A stretch of DNA of 64,000 nt, taken from positions 62,001 to 126,000 of the forward strand of contig SUXM01000003.1 of assembly GCA_015060925.1 (NCBI GenBank), read 5' to 3'. The translations under genes were made by a program, and so were the position numbers. This document shows positions 54,670-62,987 of the stretch, piece after piece. Position 1 is the first letter of the stretch, and each line of letters opens with the position of its first letter. Source of the DNA: Parabacteroides distasonis. GTDB taxonomy: Bacteria > Bacteroidota > Bacteroidia > Bacteroidales > Tannerellaceae. Under the pieces are notes generated by a model that saw only the letters and a list, made by a program, of their open reading frames with translations, was not told the origin of the DNA and ran no database searches.

Positions 54670-55693
54670 AAGGGCTCTGATATTAGCGACTTCTCGAAAA
54701 ACACGTGGGGGAGTAACGGCTGTTTTAAAAGCTTATGAACAGTTCCCTTTTTGGGAAATGTATAAAGTTCGTTGGATAGAAACTCATATAGATAAGCATA
54801 AAATAGTAAAGTATTTGTTTGCTATAAAAGCTTTGGTTCAATATATTATGTGTGTGTGGTTCTATGATATAGTGCATATTCATACAAGTGAACTTCCTTC
54901 TGTTAGACGAAAGTATTTGTTTTTTAAGATTGCAAAACTATTACGTAAAAAGATTATCATTCACCTTCATATCGGAAATCAATTAGCGGAGCAAAAAGGA
55001 AATTTTTATTATAAAGAGCTTTTTGAAGGTGCTGACAAAATAATTGTATTATCACAATCAATCCGTCAGACATTGATCCGTTTGTTTGGGGTTGAGAAAA
55101 AGATTTATGTAATCAATAATCCTTGTCCGATTGTCCCTTCTGTTCAATATTCAGATACTCATAAGGAAATTCTTTTTGCTGGAACATTAAATCAAAATAA
55201 AGGCTATTCTGTATTGATTCGTGCATTTGCTCAAATAGCTTCAAGTTTCCCAGAATGGAAACTTGTTATTGCTGGAAATGGGGAATTAGCAAAAGCAAAG
55301 CAGATTGCATCTGAATGTGGAATACTTGATCAGGTTCTTTTTCCTGGTTGGGTTAAAGGTAAATTAAAAGATCTTTTATTTAGAAAAGCTTCTGTTTTCT
55401 GTTTGGCAAGTTATGCGGAAGGCTTTCCTATGGCTGTTTTAGATGCTTGGTCGTATGGGATACCTGTTATTTCAACACCTGTAGGGGGGTTGCCTGATGT
55501 ATTGTTGGAAGGAGAAAACGTTTTGTTTTTTCAACCGGGAGATATAGATGGGTTATCAGATAAACTAAAGTATTTGTTGACTGATGCTTCTTTACGCTTA
55601 CGTTTATCTGAAGCTTCGTTATGTTTAGCGAATAGTAAATTTAGTGTAAGTTATATCAATGAGCAGTTGATGGATCTATATGAAAATTTATAA
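54659..55693 (+). CDS. Glycosyltransferase family 4 protein
   Basis: A 344-residue GT-B enzyme that adds a sugar to the lipid-linked unit. The C-terminal half has LFAGTLNQNKGYSVLIRAF, VIAGNGELAKAKQ, FPGWVKGKLKDLLF and the donor-binding SYAEGFPMAVLDAWSYGIPV with its EGFP-E motif. The N-terminal acceptor domain contains IVHIHTSE. Its start overlaps the acetyltransferase end. Donor and acceptor are unknown. Confidence 0.92.
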   Translation: MKTKRALILATSRKTRGGVTAVLKAYEQFPFWEMYKVRWIETHIDKHKIVKYLFAIKALVQYIMCVWFYDIVHIHTSELPSVRRKYLFFKIAKLLRKKIIIHLHIGNQLAEQKGNFYYKELFEGADKIIVLSQSIRQTLIRLFGVEKKIYVINNPCPIVPSVQYSDTHKEILFAGTLNQNKGYSVLIRAFAQIASSFPEWKLVIAGNGELAKAKQIASECGILDQVLFPGWVKGKLKDLLFRKASVFCLASYAEGFPMAVLDAWSYGIPVISTPVGGLPDVLLEGENVLFFQPGDIDGLSDKLKYLLTDASLRLRLSEASLCLANSKFSVSYINEQLMDLYENL

Positions 55694-55697
55694 GTAA

Positions 55698-56417
55698 ATG
55701 AAAAAAATTAAATTATCAGATTATAATATTACATCTAATTTTACGTTGGAGGATATTCCGGATGGACGTATTTTGGTTAATACGATTAATGCTTATTCTT
55801 GGGTCATGGCAGATAAAGATCCTTTATTTAAACGAGCTTTGATCGAAAGTGACTATTTACTTCCGGATGGTGTTTCTATAACTTGGGCTGCCCGTTTTAT
55901 AAATAAAGAATCTGTACCTAAATTTGCAGGAGCTGATTTGCATAAATTATTATTGGAAGTATTAAATAGAAAAAAAGGTAAGTGTTTCTATTTAGGTGCT
56001 TCTGATCAGACTTTATCTCAAATAAAAGAACATTTAGCTTTAGAATATCCTAATGTTGGTGTATGTACTTATAGCCCTCCCTATAAGACCTCATTTTCAT
56101 TATCGGATAATCAAAAGATGATTGAAGCGATAAATGATTTTGAGCCAGACGTGCTGTTTGTAGGAATGACTGCTCCTAAACAAGAAAAATGGATTATAGA
56201 AAATGCTTCATTTGTGAAAGCACATGTCATTACAGGTATTGGTGCTGTTTTTGATTTTTATGCAGGAACAAAAGAACGTCCTGCCCAATGGATGATAGAT
56301 TGGGGATTGGAATGGTTGGGACGTTTAATAAGTGATCCCAAACGATTATGGAAGAGATATGTCGTTTATAATCCTGTGTTTGTTTATAAAATATTAAAAA
56401 TCAAGTATGGGTTTTAA
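55698..56417 (+). CDS. WecG/TagA/CpsF family glycosyltransferase (GT26)
   Basis: A 239-residue GT26 enzyme, the family of N-acetylmannosaminuronyl- and ManNAc-transferases acting on lipid-linked GlcNAc. Typical are NTINAYSWVMADKDP, LLPDGVSITWAARF with its catalytic aspartate near residue 53, and VGMTAPKQEKWI near 155. It is the last plus-strand gene; its 3' end overlaps the convergent LicD gene by 24 bases. Confidence 0.93.
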   Translation: MKKIKLSDYNITSNFTLEDIPDGRILVNTINAYSWVMADKDPLFKRALIESDYLLPDGVSITWAARFINKESVPKFAGADLHKLLLEVLNRKKGKCFYLGASDQTLSQIKEHLALEYPNVGVCTYSPPYKTSFSLSDNQKMIEAINDFEPDVLFVGMTAPKQEKWIIENASFVKAHVITGIGAVFDFYAGTKERPAQWMIDWGLEWLGRLISDPKRLWKRYVVYNPVFVYKILKIKYGF

Positions 56418-57254
56418 CATCGAAGCATGTTTTTGTATTTGCTGTTCCGGTGGTGGCGGAGTCATATAATTAGGCCCATATAATTCTGAAAGATAAGCAT
56501 CTGCATTATGAGGCCCTAAAAAACGATGATTCTCAAAAGTGTATTCTTTTAGGGGAAAAATATCTTGATAATTGAAATATCTTCTCCATGGTGTGTCAAA
56601 TCCATGGCCGATATAACAATTTTTTTCTAATTTCTTATTTGTATCGATTAACGATTGTGCTTTGTTTTTTAAATACCTTTGAGTAAGATAACGTAATATT
56701 GGTTTCCCTATAGTAATACATTTTTTAATAAAAGATGTTTTATCTAATTCTGCGTCTAATCCTTTGCATAAATAATAAAAATAGGTTTTAACTTGTTGTT
56801 CTTTTTTGAATAAGTTAGGTTCTAAGTGATAGCGATCTGCGGGAAATATATCAATAAATAATCCCATATTATATTTTTTTCTCTCTGTACCTTCTGCTAT
56901 GATAAGGCTTTTGGTATCTCTAATTTTACAGGGTAAAGCTAAATAATCATAATATGGGTCTGTTTCTCTTGTTTGAAGAAACAGGTCTTTAGGTAATTCT
57001 TCCTTGGCTATATCAAGAAATCTTTCGTAATCCTCCCGGATCATACAAATATCTAAATCATCATCCCATGGTATAAACCCTTGATGACGTACAGCCCCTA
57101 ATAGAGTACCTGAACACATCCAATATGTTAAATGATGCTTTTTACAGATATGATCTAATATGGCAAGCATACGTAACATGACCAATTGTGCTTGCCTAAG
57201 GGGAGTATTACCTGATTTTCTGTTATCCGGAAAGAGTAAATCGTAGTTAGTCAT
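56394..57254 (-). CDS. LicD-family phosphotransferase
   Basis: A 286-residue LicD protein, the nucleotidyltransferase-fold family that moves phosphocholine or another phospho-alcohol from a CDP carrier onto sugars. The active-site segment GTLLGAVRHQGFIPWDDD lies near residues 47-64 with the aspartates that bind metal, followed by LDICMIREDYERF. It ends the minus-strand block; the neighbouring nucleotidyltransferase-aminotransferase gene is a plausible source of the activated donor. Confidence 0.92.
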   Translation of the reverse strand: MTNYDLLFPDNRKSGNTPLRQAQLVMLRMLAILDHICKKHHLTYWMCSGTLLGAVRHQGFIPWDDDLDICMIREDYERFLDIAKEELPKDLFLQTRETDPYYDYLALPCKIRDTKSLIIAEGTERKKYNMGLFIDIFPADRYHLEPNLFKKEQQVKTYFYYLCKGLDAELDKTSFIKKCITIGKPILRYLTQRYLKNKAQSLIDTNKKLEKNCYIGHGFDTPWRRYFNYQDIFPLKEYTFENHRFLGPHNADAYLSELYGPNYMTPPPPEQQIQKHASMLKPILDF

Positions 57255-57258
57255 TTTC

Positions 57259-58503
57259 TTAAATATTAGTTGTTTCTTGTTCTTGATGTTCGTGATTTAG
57301 AATTTGTTCTTTCTGGTTTGCAACGATTAAACCTAAAAAAATCATCATAAATAAACCTCTATTGCTAGTAAAAGAGGCATCTGCTATGTTTTCAATAAGT
57401 AAATAACCTATAATTAAACATGCGATTGTAAATAATTGGGCATTATTGATTTTTTTGCTGCATTTTATTGATTTACAGATAATATAAATCCAAAATGAAA
57501 CAAACAATATTATACCTACAATCCCAAATTGAGCTAAAGATGGATAATAGGTATCTGCTATAAACTTATTGTATGCTTTACTAAGTCCCCATACGTAGTC
57601 AATACCATATTCTGTATAAATAGAGGAATAATGGATTGCGGATGCATGTGTCGCAAAACTGGCTAAACCTGAACCAAAAGGAATATAGTCTATTAGAATG
57701 AGAAAAGAGGTAGAGTATAACATGAAACGAGCGATCAAATCTTTATTTTCATTATCATCTGACATCCCTTGAATAAAATATAAATCTAATTTTTCTCTAG
57801 CAACGAATGCCATAACTGAAATGAGTACAAGAGAGGCTACAATGTTTTTGGTATTTAATTTTAGGTTTTCAGGTTTGCCTAAATATAATACAACGAAAAG
57901 AGCAAGGGCATAAAATCCATAGAATTTAGAACGTCCGGATGCTATGCCTGCTGCAAGCATGATGAAAAAAATCAATTTTTCTTTTTTGGTAAATTTCCCG
58001 CAATACAAATAGGTAAAAGATAGAGCTGTAACAATAGCTGCATAACAAGAAGGATGTCCTACTGTATGGTTGAAAAAATGCTCATCAGTAGCTCCTATAA
58101 GTCCAATAGGTAGAAAAAGAAACCAAAATAATAGACTTGTTTCTTGTAAGATTTTTTTTTGATTTTCATTGAATTTGGGCATTAGCTGATATGTGCAGAA
58201 AAAGGCTAAATAGGGCTTTATTTGAATGATTAAATCAGTCCCTATTGCTTTTATAGAGTTACTACCTATGTAAATTGAATAGAGAAAATAGAAGGTAAAT
58301 ATAAATAATGTTAATAAAAAAACTTTGTTTATTGGCCAATCGGGAGTTGTAAACATTTGCTTGAAGAATAAAACAAGCAAAAGACCTCCGCAAATTTCAT
58401 CTGCTGCTTTGAAACCGATGATATCATAGAATATAATTCCGGCAAATAGGGTTATAATAAAGAGATAATAAAAATATATGTTTGTAAATTCTTGTTGTTT
58501 CAT
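57259..58503 (-). CDS. O-antigen ligase/polymerase-like membrane protein (Wzy)
   Basis: A 414-residue protein with about eleven membrane helices and a large periplasmic loop (about residues 250-320, with FGSGLASFATHASAIHYSS), which fits Wzy polymerases and O-antigen ligases. The family has little sequence conservation; the assignment rests on topology and on its place between flippase and LicD genes, four bases before LicD. Confidence 0.8.
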   Translation of the reverse strand: MKQQEFTNIYFYYLFIITLFAGIIFYDIIGFKAADEICGGLLLVLFFKQMFTTPDWPINKVFLLTLFIFTFYFLYSIYIGSNSIKAIGTDLIIQIKPYLAFFCTYQLMPKFNENQKKILQETSLLFWFLFLPIGLIGATDEHFFNHTVGHPSCYAAIVTALSFTYLYCGKFTKKEKLIFFIMLAAGIASGRSKFYGFYALALFVVLYLGKPENLKLNTKNIVASLVLISVMAFVAREKLDLYFIQGMSDDNENKDLIARFMLYSTSFLILIDYIPFGSGLASFATHASAIHYSSIYTEYGIDYVWGLSKAYNKFIADTYYPSLAQFGIVGIILFVSFWIYIICKSIKCSKKINNAQLFTIACLIIGYLLIENIADASFTSNRGLFMMIFLGLIVANQKEQILNHEHQEQETTNI

Positions 58504-58667
58504 TTGTAATATTCTTAGAATGAGGTCAAATTTACTATATTTTTTTGATCTATCTTGTTTTTGTTGTTGAGTTATATATTCAGCCTTTTATTTTCTCTCT
58601 TAAGGTAAAAGCATCTTTTATAAATAGAATGATCCTTTTTCTGATTTATACAGTGCCTATTGGATGG

Positions 58668-59915
58668 TCAATGAGATTTCCAGAGCTTGAATTTATGAAC
58701 TCCCCATCCCCGAAAAAGGATAAGTAAACTTTCAGATATTACGACCATTATTGCAACTGTAACTGGTTGTAAAATATTACAAATATAAAGAAATAATAAT
58801 CCTATTATGTGTGTTAAAGAGGTACAAACAATAGTCCAATTGGTATAATGTGGATGTCCCATAGCAGCTAAGAAAGGATAACCTAATAACATGGATGGAA
58901 TGGTGACAAAACATGCAAGTAGTAAGATCTTGAATATTTTAAGGATTGTAGGGTCTGTTGCACCATATACAATATTGAGAATAAAAGCGGAAAGTAAAAT
59001 TGTCATTGTCACACAAAAAATATTGGTAATAGATATGCGATAAAAAACCTTTTTAAAGAAAGGTATATTTTTTGTTTTAGCAATGTGAGGGAATAGTACT
59101 CCGGTAAAAGGCAATAATAATTGATTGTAGGCTTGATACAATTTTTCTGCAGCAGAATAGTAACCTACAGCAGTATTTCCACATATTAAACCTAAAATAA
59201 AAGAATTACTTGTGGTAAATAGAGAAGTGGAGAGACGTGATAAAAAATAGGTAGAACTGTCTTTTAGTACAAATAGAATGTCTTTGATAGAGGTAAAATA
59301 CCATTTCATCTCCATCTTTAAATAGATAATAAAAAGGCTGATTAAACCAGCTAAGATGAAACCAAGACTATAACATATGGGTACGTATATATAATGTTCG
59401 GGTTTACGGATAAAGATGAAAAAAGGTAGGAAACTACATGTTTTTGCTATGATGTTGAACATAGTAATGTATTTCATGTTTTCCATCCCTTGAAAAAACC
59501 ACATAGGGAACATTACATTTCCGATAACCATGCCGAAGTATAAAAGATAAAAAAGAGATTCTTGTTCAAATTTTTTTGTAAATGAAGTAAGGATTAATAA
59601 AATGAGAAAACTCATAAAACAAAGAATGAAACGACCTATTAAAGCACTATTTAAAAAAGTGTTAACATCTTTTATGTTTTCTCTGTGTTGGGAAATATAT
59701 TTAGTACCAGATAAATTGAATCCAAAATCGGTAAACATGATAAAATACTGCATGAGTGCATATCCGAATGTTACTAGCCCCCATCTTTCAACTCCTAAAA
59801 CTCTGAAAAGAAAAGGGAATGAGAGTAATGGTAATAAGTAATTTATACCTTGGAGTAGTACCAATGATATAAAATTTGAAACCATGGGATTATTAAGTTT
59901 TTTCTTTATGGACAT
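58668..59915 (-). CDS. Oligosaccharide flippase (Wzx, polysaccharide biosynthesis protein)
   Basis: A 415-residue MOP-superfamily exporter moving the lipid-linked repeat unit across the inner membrane. About 12 helices are visible; the N-terminal SLVLLQGINYLLPLLSFPFL followed by RVLGVERWGLVTFGYAL is characteristic. Helix-rich middle parts contain GNTAVGYYSAAEKLYQ, the conserved YxxAEK region. A gap of 164 bases to the polymerase gene contains no recognised gene. Confidence 0.9.
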   Translation of the reverse strand: MSIKKKLNNPMVSNFISLVLLQGINYLLPLLSFPFLFRVLGVERWGLVTFGYALMQYFIMFTDFGFNLSGTKYISQHRENIKDVNTFLNSALIGRFILCFMSFLILLILTSFTKKFEQESLFYLLYFGMVIGNVMFPMWFFQGMENMKYITMFNIIAKTCSFLPFFIFIRKPEHYIYVPICYSLGFILAGLISLFIIYLKMEMKWYFTSIKDILFVLKDSSTYFLSRLSTSLFTTSNSFILGLICGNTAVGYYSAAEKLYQAYNQLLLPFTGVLFPHIAKTKNIPFFKKVFYRISITNIFCVTMTILLSAFILNIVYGATDPTILKIFKILLLACFVTIPSMLLGYPFLAAMGHPHYTNWTIVCTSLTHIIGLLFLYICNILQPVTVAIMVVISESLLILFRGWGVHKFKLWKSH

Positions 59916-59926
59916 TGGTGAACTGT

Positions 59927-61042
59927 TTATAGTTGATATAAATCTTCGATTGTTTTGATACCGAAATTTTGTATAATACCAGAGTCTTGAATATCTTTAC
60001 CTCTTAATGTTCCATTTACTAAATATTCTTTGCCCATTCTTTTTTGTATCCATAAGATAATTTGATCTATTTGAGGTGTGTCTATGGATAAAAGTAATCC
60101 GAATGATTTAATAATTAACAAACCATAAGGTATGTCCTCTGTAAAATATCGATTAGTATAGTCTACCTTATATTTTTCTTGATAAGGTTTCATTGCCATT
60201 TTAATACCTTTGAATGCTTGGATAGAACGAATCTTTTTAGTCAAAGAGGATGCATCTGTTGATTCGTAGTAGGTGAGTAAAGAGGGGATCTCTTTCTGAT
60301 GAATAGATAAACAAGAGATAATTTGTTGAAACTCTTGATCGCTTTGTAATAAAACCTCGGAACTGTAATTGTCCCATTCTTCGTAAAAAAGGAACTCTTT
60401 GTCGTATACATCTGTCGATAGTTGTGAGAACATACTATAAATTCGTGCAGGATGTAAAAGTGGATTGCTATTAGTTAATGTAGCTTCTAAATAATGATTT
60501 AGTGAGATTGTTTTTGTTTTTAGTGATTGGGTAAAAAAAGTGGATAAACGATCTAAATCACTATTTTTATTTCCTCCAATTTTTAAAATGGATTTGTATC
60601 CTTTTAATTCTGCACTTTTCCCATATTCTTTAACTCGGCTTATAAATGGTACGCGTTGAAAGCCAAAAAAATGTTTCTCCTGACCTAAAATATGATTGGC
60701 CATCCAGAAAAAACCATTGCTACAAACTACAGAACCAATTTCTGTATCTTTCTTTATATAAGGAGCAATAGTTGTAAGTGTTTGAGGAATTAAATATCCA
60801 GGAACACATAATAAAACTATATCTGCATCAGGTATGACCTCTTGGGGATTAGATGATATTTTTTTTATATGTCCTTTTATTATTTCTCCATTACAGTCTG
60901 TAATGTCTATTTGATTCGACCATGCTAACGGATGACCTGTTAATAGATTAACCTGGAAATCCCCATTTTGACTAATATTGGCAGAGATTGTATGCCCTAA
61001 ACTACCTCCTCCACAAATGCATATGGTTTGATAATCTTGCAT
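59927..61042 (-). CDS. NAD(P)-dependent octopine/nopaline dehydrogenase-like protein
   Basis: A 371-residue protein with an N-terminal Rossmann fold (ICICGGGSLGHTISANI, residues 7-23) of the ketopantoate-reductase/glycerol-3-phosphate dehydrogenase type, and a C-terminal helical domain like that of octopine dehydrogenases (SNPLLHPARIYSMF near 190). Such genes are frequent in Bacteroidetes capsule loci next to nucleotidyltransferase-aminotransferase fusions. A role in reducing a small keto or imino intermediate of the polymer's non-sugar substituent is inferred. It is six bases from the fusion gene. Confidence 0.78.
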   Translation of the reverse strand: MQDYQTICICGGGSLGHTISANISQNGDFQVNLLTGHPLAWSNQIDITDCNGEIIKGHIKKISSNPQEVIPDADIVLLCVPGYLIPQTLTTIAPYIKKDTEIGSVVCSNGFFWMANHILGQEKHFFGFQRVPFISRVKEYGKSAELKGYKSILKIGGNKNSDLDRLSTFFTQSLKTKTISLNHYLEATLTNSNPLLHPARIYSMFSQLSTDVYDKEFLFYEEWDNYSSEVLLQSDQEFQQIISCLSIHQKEIPSLLTYYESTDASSLTKKIRSIQAFKGIKMAMKPYQEKYKVDYTNRYFTEDIPYGLLIIKSFGLLLSIDTPQIDQIILWIQKRMGKEYLVNGTLRGKDIQDSGIIQNFGIKTIEDLYQL

Positions 61043-61048
61043 GATAAC

Positions 61049-62863
61049 TTATTTTAATTGAAGTAAAGCTTCTATTAATAGATCATTCTCTTTTTGATTG
61101 CGGATGGCGATCCGAATATAAGATTGCCCATCAAAACCAGCTTTTGTACTACAATTTTTGATTAAAATATTATTTATAGAAAGTAGTTTATGACATAACT
61201 CTTCAGAGCTATATTCAGATATAACTTCACAGAGGAAATAGTTTGCTGCTGAAGGTATGACACGTAAAAATGGAACTTCCTTTAGACGAATAAAAAAACG
61301 TTCTCTTTCATTGATGAATTTTACACAAGCCTTGTTGTAATCTTCTTGATATTTGACAAAGATTTGTAAGTAAAATTCTGCGAAAGAATTTATGTTCCAA
61401 ATTGAAATGTTCTTCTTTAGTTTTTGGATTAAAGTTTTGTCTCCTGATGCTAAAAAACCGATTCGCAATCCAGGAACTCCGTATGACTTAGAGATACTTT
61501 TTATTACAATTAAGTGAGGATTTTCGTTTAATAATTGTTTGTCAAAAAGTGACATGCTTCTCCCTATTTTTGCAAAATCAAGAAAAGATTCATCTATAAT
61601 TAAACGGATATGCCTCTGTTTAGTCCAATTAATCAGAGTTAGAAGTTCTTTTTTTGAAAGTAAATTTCCAGAAGGATTATCTGGATTTATAATTAAAAGT
61701 TGTTCAATCTCTTTGTCTGAAAAATAGGAGATAATATCTGAACATGTGTAACTAAAGTTTTTATTTTTAGGTTGGAAATAGGTAATATATCTTTTCTCTA
61801 TTCGATTTGGATATTCTTCAAATGTTGGAAGTATAACTCCTGTATGGAGAGTTGGTTGTGTACTTAGATAACAATTTATTAATTCTGCAGCCCCATTTCC
61901 AATAATGATTTGGTCTGTATTGATACCAACATAACGAGCGGCTAATTGTGCATTAATACCCATTCCTGAAGGATATTCAGTGAGTAAAGTGTCAAAATTA
62001 GAACGCATTTCATCTTTCATTCGTTTATTAGGAAAATAGGGGTTAACCAAATAGCAAAAATCTAATAACATGGGGAATCGCCAATAACCTCCAAAACGTT
62101 TACCAAACAATGCAAGTGCCTCTGAACCTTCAGAAAATAGAGATTCAGCATTGCTCAAGTCTTGTTGGTCATCTATTTCATACCATTTATCGGTATCTAT
62201 TTTTAAAGCTTTTAAATCAGATTTGTCTAATAGGGAAATTACTTTTAGAACCTGTTCATAATATTCATTGTTCCCTAAAGCTTTACAATACGCTTCTAAA
62301 AATGGAATATATTTGTTTTTTGAAAAATCTTTACTGAATTTATAAATGTTGACAGTTTTGTAATAAAAATCTTTTTGGCTAAAAACAAATGCATTCTTAG
62401 ATATGAAATTTAAAATATTACAATCCTCATCTAAAGTCACGACTGTACCATCCATCCAACTTTGATATTTTGCTACTACTGCCAAATTTGGATAAGGATT
62501 GGTTATAAGTTTATGTAAAATGGAGTCTTCAAATATTAAATCAGATTCTAAAAGAATAGTATCTTCTTCTGTTAAATAATTTTTTGCAAGGTATAATGAG
62601 TAAATATTATTTGTCTTATCATAAACGGGATTTTCAATGTATAAAATAGGGGTATTCCCGATTTTGTTACCAACAAGTGCTTTAACCTTTTCTCCTTTAT
62701 AGCCAATAACTAAAATGATACGAGTTAAAGAAAGTGCACTAAGTTGTTGTAAGGTACGTTCGATCAAGGTTTGATTATGTACCTTGACCATACATTTTGT
62801 GTTATCTTGGGTTAATTCTTTTAGGCGTTTACCCATGCCTGCTGCTAATATAATTGCTTGCAT
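61049..62863 (-). CDS. Fusion of nucleotidyltransferase (LicC/IspD-like) and PLP aminotransferase (HisC-like)
   Basis: A 604-residue two-domain protein. Residues 1-235 are a sugar/choline-phosphate nucleotidyltransferase: QAIILAAGMGKRLKELTQDN, KCMVKVHNQTLIERTL and the metal aspartate in LLESDLIF. From about 255 on lies a fold-type I aminotransferase or decarboxylase: IIGNGAAELINCY, INPDNPSGNLLSKKEL, LIIDESFLDFA, the lysine in KSISKSYGVPGLRIGFL, and a C-terminal arginine region. Together the domains could make and activate an amino-bearing phospho-alcohol or phosphonate. LicD in the same operon would transfer it. Exact substrates are unknown; a phosphonate cytidylyltransferase (PntC-like) role is an alternative. 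Confidence 0.85.
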   Translation of the reverse strand: MQAIILAAGMGKRLKELTQDNTKCMVKVHNQTLIERTLQQLSALSLTRIILVIGYKGEKVKALVGNKIGNTPILYIENPVYDKTNNIYSLYLAKNYLTEEDTILLESDLIFEDSILHKLITNPYPNLAVVAKYQSWMDGTVVTLDEDCNILNFISKNAFVFSQKDFYYKTVNIYKFSKDFSKNKYIPFLEAYCKALGNNEYYEQVLKVISLLDKSDLKALKIDTDKWYEIDDQQDLSNAESLFSEGSEALALFGKRFGGYWRFPMLLDFCYLVNPYFPNKRMKDEMRSNFDTLLTEYPSGMGINAQLAARYVGINTDQIIIGNGAAELINCYLSTQPTLHTGVILPTFEEYPNRIEKRYITYFQPKNKNFSYTCSDIISYFSDKEIEQLLIINPDNPSGNLLSKKELLTLINWTKQRHIRLIIDESFLDFAKIGRSMSLFDKQLLNENPHLIVIKSISKSYGVPGLRIGFLASGDKTLIQKLKKNISIWNINSFAEFYLQIFVKYQEDYNKACVKFINERERFFIRLKEVPFLRVIPSAANYFLCEVISEYSSEELCHKLLSINNILIKNCSTKAGFDGQSYIRIAIRNQKENDLLIEALLQLK

Positions 62864-62987
62864 ATAAGTCTATTTATAAATAGAACGATTTTACATAATT
62901 TTATTGTGTAAAATAAATTATTTATTTGAAGAGTCAAAGATAGTACAATTATTGGGGAATTTAAATTTCATGAAAGTAATCTACTCT

